Shown piece after piece: positions 8,635 through 17,155 of a stretch of DNA of 64,000 nucleotides (positions within the stretch are counted from its first letter, which is position 1; each line of letters starts with the position of its first letter). Source of the stretch: Tolypothrix sp. PCC 7910 (GTDB lineage: Bacteria > Cyanobacteriota > Cyanobacteriia > Cyanobacteriales > Nostocaceae); the NCBI RefSeq assembly GCF_011769525.1, contig NZ_CP050440.1, positions 310,001 through 374,000 on the forward strand, in the 5' to 3' direction. Below the pieces are notes generated by a model. It made no database searches. It saw nothing but the letters and a program-made list of their open reading frames with translations, and had not been told where the DNA came from. The position numbers and the translations under genes were made by a program.

Positions 8635-8867
8635 AGGCTGTCATTGGTCATTGGTCATTGGTCATTAGGAAGGCTTTGAAGCTTATTGAGGGTTCTTAAC
8701 ATAGTTTGGTTTTTCATTGATTTATTTCACATCAAGATTTCAGGTAAGCTAGCAATCAGTTTAAGTTAATTAAGTAAGCCGTTGGAAATAAAGCAAACTA
8801 GATTACGAAATCTAAAAAGACCTGAAACTCTTACCAATGACCAATGACCAATGACCAATGACAGCCT
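8635..8867. repeat. 169-bp segment bounded by perfect 32-bp inverted TGGTCAT repeats
   Basis: The left arm at 8635-8666 (AGGCTGTC followed by four TGGTCAT-type units) is exactly complementary to 8836-8867. The interior of about 169 bases is AT-rich and non-coding. This occupies most of the gap between the divergent acyltransferase gene (start 8600) and the glycosyltransferase starting at 9004, so it must contain or flank both promoters. Heptanucleotide repeats are common here, but a perfectly inverted pair of equal length suggests a mobile unit or an inversion product. Confidence 0.75.
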
Positions 8868-9003
8868 TAACTAGTTATCTTTCTTTGCAGCGACCTACTG
8901 AGCGATTGAACATAACTATATTAATCGGGGAAAAACCTTTACCCTTTCCCCTGCAAAAATTTACATATTTTGTTTGAATCGCGCACTTCCTGAGGAGATT
9001 CAA

Positions 9004-10179
9004 GTGGGGTTGAGTTCAGTTTTCGGCTTCCAAATTCCAATTATTGCAGCGTTACTATTCATCTTGTGCTTATCAGCTATCTTTTTTTACTCTTTTGCCA
9101 TATACGCAGCGATCGCTTTTTTTCACCAACCCCGTGATATTGATTTAGAATTCCATCCCCCTGTTAGCATCCTTAAGCCTATTTGTGGCGTTGATCGCGA
9201 TGCTGAGAAGAACCTGGCTTCATTTTGCCAACAAGATTATCCCCAATATCAAATTATCTTTGCGGTGCGCGATCGCCAAGACCCTGGGATAGAAGTTATC
9301 AATAAAATTATTCAGCAGTTTCCTGATGTCGATATTGATTTGGTGATATGCGATCGCATTATTGGCGCTAACCTGAAAGTCAGTAATTTGGCAAATGCTG
9401 TAACTGTGGCGAAACACGAAATTTTGCTCATCGCTGATAGTGATATTTTTGTTGGTAAAGACTATTTGCAACGAGTCATTCAACCTTTCAAAGACGAGAA
9501 AGTTGGCGTAGTTACTTGTTTCTACCGTTCTCTGGCTCAAGGATGGGTAACAATTTTAGAAGCAATTGGTACAGCTTGCGATTTTCATCCTGGTGTTTTA
9601 GTCAGCAATCAACTAGAGGGGATTAAATTTGCTTTCGGTTCCACCATTGTAATTCGCAAGCAAGCCCTAGCCGCAATGGGGGAATTTGAGGCGATCGCCA
9701 ATCATCTGGCTGATGATTTTCAACTGGGTTATTTACCCGCCCAAGCTGGTTATCAAGTGGTGCTATCCGATTACATCGTCGATCATGTTTTAGACGATAG
9801 CAGCTTGGCTGATGTTATCCAACGCCAAATTCGTTGGGCGCGTTGTATCCGCGTTTCTCGCCCTGGGGGTTATGTGGGATTGCTGTTTACTTTCGGTACA
9901 GTTAATAGCTTGCTGTTTTTGCTAGCTACGGGAGGATCAATCTTCGGTTGGGTTGTACTCGCTATTACCTGGGTAATGCGATCGCTGATGGCTTGGGTGG
10001 TTGGTGTAACCATGCTTAACGATCAAGTAGCCAAACAGTTTTTTTGGGTTATTCCTGCACGTGATTTGTTCCACTTTGCGATTTGGTGTAGTGGCTTTGT
10101 TGGTAGCACCGTAGTGTGGCGAGGACAGAAGTTTAAGTTGAGCGCTGGTGGTAAATTAGTTTTCTTAAAAGAATCATGA
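9004..10179 (+). CDS. hpnI: HpnI/ceramide glucosyltransferase-like family 21 glycosyltransferase
   Basis: A 391-residue membrane-bound family-2-fold glycosyltransferase. A long N-terminal span (IIAALLFILCLSAIFFYSFAIYAAIAFF) is followed by the GT-A domain: PPVSILKPICGVDRDAEKNL, then the metal-binding IADSDIF near residues 145-150, LADDFQLG near 230, and QRQIRWARC near 268, which together form the D,D,D,(Q/R)xxRW set of GT21. Two to three C-terminal spans follow. Bacterial members include HpnI, which adds N-acetylglucosamine to bacteriohopanetetrol, and glucosylceramide synthases; no other hopanoid gene is adjacent, so the hopanoid role is an inference. The GTG at 9004 is chosen over an upstream TTG (8974) because GAGGAG sits exactly six bases before it. 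Confidence 0.75.
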   Translation: MGLSSVFGFQIPIIAALLFILCLSAIFFYSFAIYAAIAFFHQPRDIDLEFHPPVSILKPICGVDRDAEKNLASFCQQDYPQYQIIFAVRDRQDPGIEVINKIIQQFPDVDIDLVICDRIIGANLKVSNLANAVTVAKHEILLIADSDIFVGKDYLQRVIQPFKDEKVGVVTCFYRSLAQGWVTILEAIGTACDFHPGVLVSNQLEGIKFAFGSTIVIRKQALAAMGEFEAIANHLADDFQLGYLPAQAGYQVVLSDYIVDHVLDDSSLADVIQRQIRWARCIRVSRPGGYVGLLFTFGTVNSLLFLLATGGSIFGWVVLAITWVMRSLMAWVVGVTMLNDQVAKQFFWVIPARDLFHFAIWCSGFVGSTVVWRGQKFKLSAGGKLVFLKES

Positions 10180-10404
10180 GCATATTTGTGCCGAATTATC
10201 GGTAAAAAGCGCGATCGCCTTTTACAAATAACAAAGGTTTTATTTAGTAAATTCCTTAACTGTAGAGTCAGGCAATCTATTTTTTCAGCAATAATTTAGG
10301 TTAGCTATATATTTGATTATCTATCTTTAAGAAAACGTTGCAATCAATGAGTGAAAACATCTAAGTGGGTAAAGTTTATTTTCAGTATAATTAATCAGAT
10401 TTAA
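10180..10404. other. Intergenic region before the RNA-like repeat array
   Basis: No gene. It carries a HIP1-like site just after the stop codon. From about 10320 it resembles the upstream flanks of repeat units B and C (a GTAAAGTTT..TTTTC segment near 10370), so it is probably the promoter-side part of the first repeat unit. Confidence 0.4.
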
Positions 10405-10711
10405 AGCGTGCTACTTTAAATACATGAAGCTAATAAAGCTTCCCTGGCAGATACAACAGCCAAGTTGATAAAGTCCAAGTTAGTTAAGAGGTAAAAAAGC
10501 TGTTAATTCGTCTGTCTCGTCAGCTAACAACAACACCCAACTCGAAAGCTAATATTTCCTCAATATAGTAAAGAGGGGGATGATACAACTAAATTATTAT
10601 TACATAGCGAGTATGTAGATAATTTTTGTAGCCCCGTTCGTAAAGCCAAAGCAAGAGGAAATTACTAAGCAAGTCGCAGCTTGGGTGTTGTTGTTTTTAG
10701 AAGTTTTTGCC
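10405..10711 (+). ncRNA. Candidate structured RNA unit A (first of three tandem copies)
   Basis: The divergent first copy of a roughly 308-base unit. It keeps the GAAGCT/AGCTTC hairpin (about 10427-10443), the AACAACAACACCCAA stem with its complement TTGGGTGTTGTTGTT (about 10525-10695), the ATTTCCTC/GAGGAAAT, GGGG/CCCC and TTACATA/TATGTA pairings, and an outer stem GGTAAAAA with TTTTTGCC (10704-10711). Relative to copies B and C the last stem changes TTTTTACC to TTTTTGCC, which keeps pairing through a G-U. Several indels destroy the short open frame found in B and C. Strand is inferred from the outer hairpin arrangement and is not certain. Confidence 0.55.
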
Positions 10712-10890
10712 AAAATTTCATATAAGTTCGCTAGATAAGCTAGGGTCATAACAATAGTTATGCCCTTAAAATCATCTAAACATTATGCAGTGATAATCTG
10801 CTGTATTTATTAAAAAGAATTGTTGCCATTTATAAATGAAAATATTTTAAAAAGTAAAGTTTGGTTTCATCCTGAATCTATCAGAATTGA

Positions 10891-11198
10891 AGCGTGTTAT
10901 TTTAAAAATATGAAGCTAATCAAGCTTCACTCGGCGAACAAAACAGCCAAGTTGACCAAGTCCAGTTAGTTAAGAGGTAAAAAACGCTGTTAGATAGTCT
11001 GTATCGCCAACTAACAACAACACCCAACTCGAAAGCTGATATTTCCTCAATGTGGTAAAGAGGGGGATATTACAACTAAATTGTTATTACATAGCGAGTA
11101 TGTAAATCATGGTTGTAGCCCCATTTGTAGAGATAAACGAGAGGAAATAACTAAGCAAGTCGTAGCTTGGGTGTTGTTGTTTTTAGGAGCTTTTTACC
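10891..11198 (+). ncRNA. Candidate structured RNA unit B (second tandem copy)
   Basis: Nearly identical to unit C from the GAAGCT hairpin to about 11218, including the whole nested stem set. The 5' flank has the same GTAAAGTTT..TTTC segment about 40 bases before the unit, a possible shared promoter element. The unit-to-unit period is 486 bases from A and 485 to C. High identity between B and C but not A suggests recent duplication or gene conversion. Confidence 0.55.
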
Positions 11199-11375
11199 AG
11201 AATTAAATACAATTTCTATAGATAGAGTAGGGGAATAACAATGTTATGCCTTGAAAATTATCTGAACTTCACGCATTTACAATCATTGTATTTAGCAAAA
11301 AGAATTATTGCCATTTATAAAGAGCAATATTCTTAAAAGTAAAGTTTAGTTTCAAAGTGAAGCTATTAGAATTAA

Positions 11376-11683
11376 AGCGTGGTACTTTAAAAACATGAAG
11401 CTAATCAAGCTTCACTCGGCGAACAAAACAGCCAAGTTGACCAAGTCCAGTTAGTTAAGAGGTAAAAAACGCTGTTAGATAGTCTGTATCGCCAACTAAC
11501 AACAACACCCAACTCGAAAGCTGACATTTCCTCAATGTGGTAAAGAGGGGGATATTACAACTAAATTGTTATTACATAGCGAGTATGTAAATCATGGTTG
11601 TAGCCCCATTTGTAAAGATAAGCAAGAGGAAATAACTAAGCAAGTCGTAGCTTGGGTGTTGTTGTTTTTAGGAGCTTTTTACC
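11376..11683 (+). ncRNA. Candidate structured RNA unit C (third tandem copy)
   Basis: The clearest copy. Pairings read directly: GAAGCT 11397-11402 with AGCTTC 11408-11413; GGTAAAAA 11461-11468 with TTTTTACC 11676-11683, extended by GCT with AGC; AACAACAACACCCAA 11498-11512 with its perfect complement 11652-11666; ATTTCCTC 11526-11533 with GAGGAAAT 11626-11633; GGGG 11547-11550 with CCCC 11604-11607; TACAAC 11556-11561 with GTTGTA 11597-11602; TTACATA 11572-11578 with TATGTAA 11584-11590 around a GCGAG loop. All stems after the first nest into a single rod of about 223 bases, an architecture like 6S-type RNAs or a retron msd, though no reverse transcriptase is nearby. No RNA family is recognised. 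Homology with B stops at about 11710. Confidence 0.6.
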
Positions 11684-11767
11684 AGAATTAAATACAATTT
11701 CTATAGATAGCTATTTCTAGAGCATCTCTCTTTCCAGTCAACAGTCATCCATCAACAGTCAACACTA

Positions 11768-12914
11768 GACACGTCCGGAATATGAATTGGGTACAAAAAA
11801 ATGGTAGAAAGTAAAATTGACCCTCTACCAAAATTTAATTAAATGATTAGTATATTTGATTATATACAAAAGTATCCACGAAGAGCAAAGCAACTTTTGG
11901 GGATTAGTTATGACCAATTTACTGACCTTGTAAACTATGCTAAAAACAGTCATGAAGAAGAACAACTCAAATTGGAACAGAAGAAAGTTAGAATACATCG
12001 TCGTGGAGGTGGACGCAAAGAATTATTATCCATCCCAGAACAAGTATGTTTGTGCTTGTTTTATCTGAGACAAATACCCACATTTGAAGTTTTAGGAATA
12101 ATGTTTGGTATATCAAAAACTTTATCTAATGATACTTTTCATTACTGGAGAAAAATATTACGTAAGATTCTCCCTTCTAGTTTAATAGAGCAAGTAGAAA
12201 ATAAAGAAGGAGATTTGCTCATTATACAAGAAATATTAACGAATTTTAAGTTGCTAGTTGATAGCGTAGAACAGCCTATAGATAGACCATCTGACAACGA
12301 AGAACAGAAAAAGTTCTTTTCGGGAAAGAAAAAACAGCATACTATAAAAAACCAGATAGTTTCCTTGCCAGAGGGAAAAGATATTATTGATGTTACAGTA
12401 GGCTCTCCAGGGCCAACAGCAGACATAAAATTATTTAGAGAGCAACAAACAAAATTTGATGAAAAACAAGAATTTACGGGAGATAAAGCGTATCAAGGTG
12501 GGAATAATATTACTACCCCTCATAAGAAGAAAAGAAAACAACAATTAAATGAACAACAAAAAGAAGAAAATAAAGCTCTATCAAGTAAGCGTATATTTGT
12601 TGAGCATTTAATACGTATTGTAAAAATTTTCCAAGTGGCATCACAAAGATTTAGATTAAATGCTGATGTTTATAATGAAATAGTTTTGTTAGTTTGTGGT
12701 CTAGTAAGACTGCGAATTGGCACTTTCGTATTACCGAATAGCGCCATAAATTAGTATCAATTAAAAATTGTGTTTGCGTTAGGCAAGATTATGTATTTTT
12801 CTGCTCTAAACTATCAGTAACTATATCAAACACTTATTGTTCCATTGCAACAGAATCTGCAAGGACTGGTCTCAAAGCCTTGTAAATATAGGCTTGCGAG
12901 TTTTCGGACGGGTC
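11768..12914 (+). mobile_element. IS5-type insertion sequence (DDE_Tnp_4 group), 1147 bp, TA target duplication
   Basis: Ends are imperfect inverted repeats GACACGTCCGGAA (from 11768) and the complement of GACCCGTCCGAAA (ending 12914), flanked on both sides by TA (11766-11767 and 12915-12916). One transposase gene of the IS427/ISL2-like DDE_Tnp_4 type lies between. A TA or TNA target duplication is usual for these IS5 subgroups. The element sits immediately 3' of the third RNA-like unit, whose downstream flank is lost just before it. Confidence 0.85.
11843..12754 (+). CDS. IS5-family transposase (DDE_Tnp_4)
   Basis: A 303-residue transposase with an N-terminal helix-turn-helix region (VCLCLFYLRQIPTFEVLGIMFGISKTLSND, about residues 68-97) and an RNase H-like catalytic domain. 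The likely DDE triad is D140 (LLVDSVEQP), D214 (TGDKAYQG) and E254 (IFVEHLIRIVK). The reading frame is intact and 303 residues is a normal length, so the element may be active. A lysine/glutamine-rich patch (HKKKRKQQLNEQQKEE) precedes the glutamate. The gene starts 75 bases inside the left end. AT-rich codon use relative to neighbours agrees with acquisition from elsewhere. Confidence 0.9.
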   Translation: MISIFDYIQKYPRRAKQLLGISYDQFTDLVNYAKNSHEEEQLKLEQKKVRIHRRGGGRKELLSIPEQVCLCLFYLRQIPTFEVLGIMFGISKTLSNDTFHYWRKILRKILPSSLIEQVENKEGDLLIIQEILTNFKLLVDSVEQPIDRPSDNEEQKKFFSGKKKQHTIKNQIVSLPEGKDIIDVTVGSPGPTADIKLFREQQTKFDEKQEFTGDKAYQGGNNITTPHKKKRKQQLNEQQKEENKALSSKRIFVEHLIRIVKIFQVASQRFRLNADVYNEIVLLVCGLVRLRIGTFVLPNSAIN

Positions 12915-13017
12915 TACTATACAAAGTTAAAGTTTTGCGATCGCACTACATAATCTCAACTCATGCCCAATTTATTATGCAACCATCTATAATGGCACTC
13001 CTTTAAATAACTGGCTT

Positions 13018-14019
13018 GTGGAAACGCAGAAACTAAAAGCCTGCAATAGTCCGGCTTGCTACTTCCCACTGATGAATGGACGCTACGAAGTCAAGCCAGG
13101 GATGATGGCTTTTGGCACGTGTTTTGGTAATGGTGAAGCTGATAGCCAAGTGTTTCAAGTGGATGAAAACTTTGCTGATTACCGTCAGGCTAAACTTTTA
13201 GCTCGTGCCGAACGGTTAAGTAAATACTACCAAACTCATAAATATTCTAAAGCTGTGGCAGGTGCGATCGCTCGTTTGATAGTTGAGCTACTCACCCAAG
13301 ATTATCCACAATACTTTAGCTACCAAAAATCTACAGCTAATACCTTGATATTTCATAGCCAACTGACTCAAGAAACGCTTTATCTAGATGCAGACTGGCA
13401 ATTACAGCGAGTTGTGAATAGTTCAGTGTTTCCAGCTTACAGTTCTACCCTTGATGCTTTAGCAGCACAGGTGCAAGAAGACTTGACAGTCATCTGTCGT
13501 GGTAGGGATGGTTGCAATTGGCTAAGTGCAGTTCACTTGTGCTATCCCAATCATTGGTCAGCTGAGGAAAAAATTGGTAAAAACTTTGCAGAAATACATA
13601 CACCTGTAGCCGGTATAGAGAAAATTAATCGCCGGGCAGATGCGATCGTTAATACTATGATTAGCTGTAAACCGATGGTGCGTTTTGCTTGGGGTTTAAG
13701 TACCGACACCCGCCTTAACCACCATCCCGAACCATCGCCTAATTTGTCAGTTAGTCAATGGCAAGGTAGAAGCTTTGATCCGGAAAATCCTCAACTTTAC
13801 TTACGAATTGAGCGACAAGTAATTTGGGGGCTACCAGACTATGAAGCTGCATTATTTACTATTCGTACTTATTTTAGAGATTGCAGCTTAATCAAACAAG
13901 ATTCACTATTAAGGGTTAAGTTATGTGCTGCAATTGAGTCCATGTCAACCGAGTCATTATTTTATAAGGGATTAGTAGATAGCAAAGCCAGTATTTTACA
14001 TTGGCTCAATGAAGTTTGA
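13018..14019 (+). CDS. Heme-dependent oxidative N-demethylase family protein (DUF3445)
   Basis: A 333-residue soluble protein of the DUF3445/HDOD family, in which characterised members bind heme and oxidatively remove N-methyl groups from small amines. Family blocks are visible: YFPLMNGRYEVKPGMMAFGT near residues 15-35, VFQVDENFADYRQAK near 47-60, the central VQEDLTVICRGRDG.NWLSAVHLCYPNHWSAEEKIGKNF stretch near 148-190 and HTPVAGIEKINRRAD near 195-210, then RIERQVIWGLPDYEAALFTIRTY near 262-285. The GTG at 13018 gives the longest N-terminus but has no good ribosome binding site; the true start may lie closer to the NGRYEVKPG segment. The gene begins about 100 bases downstream of the IS5-type element, so its native promoter may have been displaced. 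Confidence 0.8.
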   Translation: METQKLKACNSPACYFPLMNGRYEVKPGMMAFGTCFGNGEADSQVFQVDENFADYRQAKLLARAERLSKYYQTHKYSKAVAGAIARLIVELLTQDYPQYFSYQKSTANTLIFHSQLTQETLYLDADWQLQRVVNSSVFPAYSSTLDALAAQVQEDLTVICRGRDGCNWLSAVHLCYPNHWSAEEKIGKNFAEIHTPVAGIEKINRRADAIVNTMISCKPMVRFAWGLSTDTRLNHHPEPSPNLSVSQWQGRSFDPENPQLYLRIERQVIWGLPDYEAALFTIRTYFRDCSLIKQDSLLRVKLCAAIESMSTESLFYKGLVDSKASILHWLNEV

Positions 14020-14211
14020 AACAGTCCCTATTTTTAATATGTTTTTGATAAGTTTTCAAGCATTATTTAAATTCACAATTTCACATATTTTTGAATATTA
14101 GCCATCATTCCTCAGTTAGAGATGGCAAACCTATCTTAATTCTGTCTAAAGTCAAATATTAAACCAAAGAATATCAAGTTTAATATGGTAGGATATTTTT
14201 TTATACTAACC

Positions 14212-14475
14212 ATGAAAGAATTAGTCACTCTATTTTTTGGTTTGGGTTTTATCTTTAATGCTAGTCTGTTTATTCCACAAGCTCTGCGGATATTAAAAAA
14301 TAGAAGTGCTAAGAGTATTTCTTTAATTACTTTCGCTGGCTTTAATCTTATTCAGCTCGATGGTATTCTCTACGGGTATTATCAAAAAGATGTGATTTTG
14401 ATGTATGGTAATTTAATTAGTTTTATTACTTGTGGCACAGTAACAATCTTGGCAACATATTATAAAAATAAATAA
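14212..14475 (+). CDS. SemiSWEET / PQ-loop family small membrane protein
   Basis: An 87-residue protein with three hydrophobic helices: LVTLFFGLGFIFNASLFIPQALRI carrying the PQ-loop proline-glutamine pair, SISLITFAGFNLIQLDGILYGYYQ, and ILMYGNLISFITCGTVTILATYY. This is the size and layout of bacterial SemiSWEET sugar transporters, which work as dimers in the inner membrane and move small sugars down a gradient. The substrate cannot be read from sequence. An in-frame ATG nine codons upstream (14185) is also possible; neither has a strong ribosome binding site, and the shorter form matches the family length. Confidence 0.7.
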   Translation: MKELVTLFFGLGFIFNASLFIPQALRILKNRSAKSISLITFAGFNLIQLDGILYGYYQKDVILMYGNLISFITCGTVTILATYYKNK

Positions 14476-14905
14476 CTTGGCAGTTTATCTCTTTTCATGA
14501 TTGTCTTTAAAGACAATTTATAAAGTCAATCTTAAGTTGGAGACTTACACGCCTAAAATGATGGATTAGGAGTATTTTTGCTATTGCACCAAATTAGGTG
14601 AGTCATTCCAGAGGGTGTGTTACGGCTATAAAAGGATTTGGAACACAGAAACAATTAAATTTAGCCGTAACGCACCGCCGCGTGGATGGTGCTTTAGGCT
14701 GGCTCCCCCTACAGTAATTTTATTTTTACTTTATAAATAACTTCTTACTCTTAGCTCAAAAATACTAACAGCTTCAGTAAATCAATGATTTGACTCTATT
14801 AATGTTATATATCCACCAGAGTTAATTGTAACTCCTTCAGCATCAGGTAATTCTGGTTCTATATTGAAAGCGCTACATACTATCAACGATAGAAAATGAA
14901 TATTA
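14476..14905. other. Intergenic region with a third copy of the inverted-repeat element
   Basis: About 430 bases with no gene. Positions 14612-14748 hold a hybrid copy of the repeat family: the left part is like the 4521 copy (AGGGTGTGTTACGGC, AAAGGATTTGG, AATTTAGCCGTAACGCACC) and the right end is like the 2506 copy (GGCTCCCCCTACAGTAATTTTATTTTTACTTTATAAAT). The remainder is AT-rich and probably untranslated. Confidence 0.65.
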
Positions 14906-16039
14906 TTATGTTTCTACTTCTAACTTGGTAGCTGAAACTACAGGCAAGCTGATAGTAAATATACTGCCATTACCAGGTTCAGATTCCACATCTAATGAGC
15001 CTTGATGCGATTCAATAATGCAGCGAGAGAGATAGAGTCCTAAACCACTACCTGAACCTAAATGTTTACCTGGACGAAATCGCTCGAATAAAATTGCTTG
15101 GTGTTTTTGCGAAATTCCTGGGCCTGTATCTTGAATGTTAATTATCACATTATTTTTATCTATATTTACTCGAATATAGATATAACCTGTTGCGGTAAAT
15201 TTAATCGCATTTCCAATAATATTAGTTAATACTCGTCTAATTTCTATCCGGTCAGCTGTAACTGTAGTTAATGTTTCTTGCTCTGCATTCAGATTTTCTA
15301 GTAGTTCAGCCTTTAAAACTAAGTTTTTTTCTTCTGCTAGTGGCTTTAATTCTTGTGTTACTTCACCAACTAATTCTTGAATATTAAAGGTAGATACTTT
15401 TAATGTTTTAGAACCTGCTTCATGTCTATAAACTTCCAGTAAGTTATTGACCATTATTAGCAAATCTTCATTACTGCCAATCATTGTATCAATAACTTTG
15501 CCAAAGTCTGATGTAACAGTACAAAACAATCCTTCTCGGATTAATTTTAAGACTCTATTGGCAGCTGCAAGAGGTGTGCGTAAATCGTGCGTAAAGCGTG
15601 AGGCAAAATCTTCTCGTAAACTCGCCATGTGGTCTCGTTCATCTATACTGTGCTTAAGGCGTAAAAGAGAACGAACCCTGGCATTTAGTTCATCGGGATC
15701 AAATGGTTTACGAATAAAATCATCGGCACCAGCATCGAGTCCATCTACAACACTGGAGTAGATGTGAGCGGTAATCAATAATATGGGGATATATGGCAAA
15801 TTTTGGTTGTTTCGGATGCGACGTGTAAACTCATAACCATCGAGTTCTGGCATCATAATATCCAAAAGTATTAAGTCTGGTGGTGACTGCTCCACGAGAG
15901 ACAAAGCATATTTGCTATCTTGTGCCAAGATAACTTCGTAGCTATCTTCCTGTAAAACTGTTTCTAGTAGTACTAAATTGTCATAAACGTCATCAACAAC
16001 TAAGATTTTATCTTTTTTAACCGATTGATGTATTGACAT
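14906..16039 (-). CDS. Response regulator-histidine kinase hybrid (REC-HisKA-HATPase)
   Basis: A 377-residue soluble kinase with an N-terminal receiver instead of a sensor. The receiver spans about residues 10-126, with DD16-17, the phospho-acceptor D60 in LILLDIMMPELDGYEF and K111 in RKPFDPDEL. The HisKA dimerisation helix carries H151 in FTHDLRTPLAAA, and the ATPase domain (about 255-370) has NIIGNAIKFT, DTGPGIS and GSGSGLGLYLSR. Kinases of this layout act inside a phosphorelay, receiving a signal through the receiver. It is divergent from the NarL-type regulator at 16386 across a 346-base gap; the two may form one system. No membrane segment. Confidence 0.9.
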   Translation of the reverse strand: MSIHQSVKKDKILVVDDVYDNLVLLETVLQEDSYEVILAQDSKYALSLVEQSPPDLILLDIMMPELDGYEFTRRIRNNQNLPYIPILLITAHIYSSVVDGLDAGADDFIRKPFDPDELNARVRSLLRLKHSIDERDHMASLREDFASRFTHDLRTPLAAANRVLKLIREGLFCTVTSDFGKVIDTMIGSNEDLLIMVNNLLEVYRHEAGSKTLKVSTFNIQELVGEVTQELKPLAEEKNLVLKAELLENLNAEQETLTTVTADRIEIRRVLTNIIGNAIKFTATGYIYIRVNIDKNNVIINIQDTGPGISQKHQAILFERFRPGKHLGSGSGLGLYLSRCIIESHQGSLDVESEPGNGSIFTISLPVVSATKLEVET

Positions 16040-16385
16040 GGCTGTTTAGACAATAAACTAATTAGTTTTATTAAGTTAACTCTTTTTGGCATACAAATTG
16101 ATTTAATTAAATAATTTTTTTTGTCATCTACCTGAAGACTTTATCTACGAATTAATGTATTTTGTATTTCAACCTCAGTCTATTGATAGGTGCATCAAAT
16201 TGTTACTTAGAAGGGTTGAGATAAATATTTTGGTGTATTAAGAAAGCACTATAAATTTTATCACTTATGGTAGATGTATTTCTTGGTAAATTTGTCATCA
16301 TCTTCCTTTTGGTATAAACTTCACAGTAAAATAGCGAAGATATTTTATTCTGTACTTTAGATAGATCCGGGTAGAGGTAACAGCC
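16040..16385. promoter_or_regulatory. Divergent promoter region between REC-kinase and NarL-type regulator
   Basis: 346 AT-rich bases between two oppositely directed signalling genes. It must carry both promoters, but no -35/-10 pair or palindrome is convincing by eye. Small open frames here have no coding character. Confidence 0.45.
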
Positions 16386-17099
16386 ATGAGTGAGATTAAG
16401 GTCGTTGTGATTGAAGACCACAACCTTACCAGAATAGGCTTACAGGCTGCTTTACAAGCTGAGGCAGATATTAAAATTGTTGGTGAGGCTGCCAACGCTA
16501 CCGATGGGTTGCAACTTTTGTTGACGCTGAAGCCAGATGTTGCCACTATTGATATCGGGTTACCTGATATGGATGGGATTGAATTGACGCGCAAGTACAG
16601 GCAATTTCAACAGCAGAATCCAGAACTAACCACCAAAATTCTCATTCTGACAATGCAAAGCAGTGAGGAAGCTGTGTTAGCTGCTTTTGGGGCGGGGGCA
16701 GATTCTTACTGTAGGAAGGATATTGATAGAGACAGGTTAGTAGATGCAGTCAAAACAACTCATACAGGTAGCCCGTGGATTGACCCGACGATAGCAGATA
16801 TTGTACTCAAGCAGGTACGCCAAGATGATGTTTATGGTGGAACAAGTGGCAAAAGAGTATTAATTGATGGTCTTGACTCAGAAATTGAGAAAACTATAGA
16901 AACTTCTTCTTTAACTCAACGTGAAATGGAAGTTTTAGAGTTAATTGTTGCTGGGTGTGATAATGCAGAAATTGCTCAAAAATTGTATTTGACTATTGGT
17001 ACTGTGAAAACTCATGTGCGGGGAATTTTGAGTAAACTCTGTGTTTCTGATAGAACCCAAGCGGCTGTGAGGGCTTTGCGTGGTGGTTTGGTGCATTAA
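16386..17099 (+). CDS. NarL/FixJ-family response regulator
   Basis: A 237-residue DNA-binding response regulator. The receiver (about residues 4-125) has ED10-D11, the phospho-acceptor D56 in VATIDIGLPDMDG and the conserved T-K positions (LTMQSS, CRKDIDRD). A linker of about 45 residues leads to a LuxR-type helix-turn-helix at about 172-232: LTQREMEVLELIVAG, NAEIAQKLYLTIGTVKTHVRGIL, RTQAAVRALRGG. It lies head to head with the receiver-kinase gene at 14906-16039, a candidate cognate partner. Target genes are unknown. Confidence 0.9.
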   Translation: MSEIKVVVIEDHNLTRIGLQAALQAEADIKIVGEAANATDGLQLLLTLKPDVATIDIGLPDMDGIELTRKYRQFQQQNPELTTKILILTMQSSEEAVLAAFGAGADSYCRKDIDRDRLVDAVKTTHTGSPWIDPTIADIVLKQVRQDDVYGGTSGKRVLIDGLDSEIEKTIETSSLTQREMEVLELIVAGCDNAEIAQKLYLTIGTVKTHVRGILSKLCVSDRTQAAVRALRGGLVH

Positions 17100-17155
17100 A
17101 GCCTGTTCAAGCTCATTATTTCTCATCTCCCTCATCCCCCTGCCCCCTGCCTTTT

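Noticed and set aside
10915-11455. 19-codon leader peptide starting in the GAAGCT hairpin of units B and C
   Set aside because: The frame is destroyed by indels in unit A while the hairpin is kept, and there is no ribosome binding site.
10405-11683. CRISPR array reading of the three long repeats
   Set aside because: Units are about 308 bases with long similar flanks and no unique spacers of CRISPR length; no cas genes.
10405-11683. Retron msr-msd interpretation of the RNA units
   Set aside because: The long hairpin is reminiscent, but there is no reverse transcriptase gene within several kilobases; kept only as an analogy.
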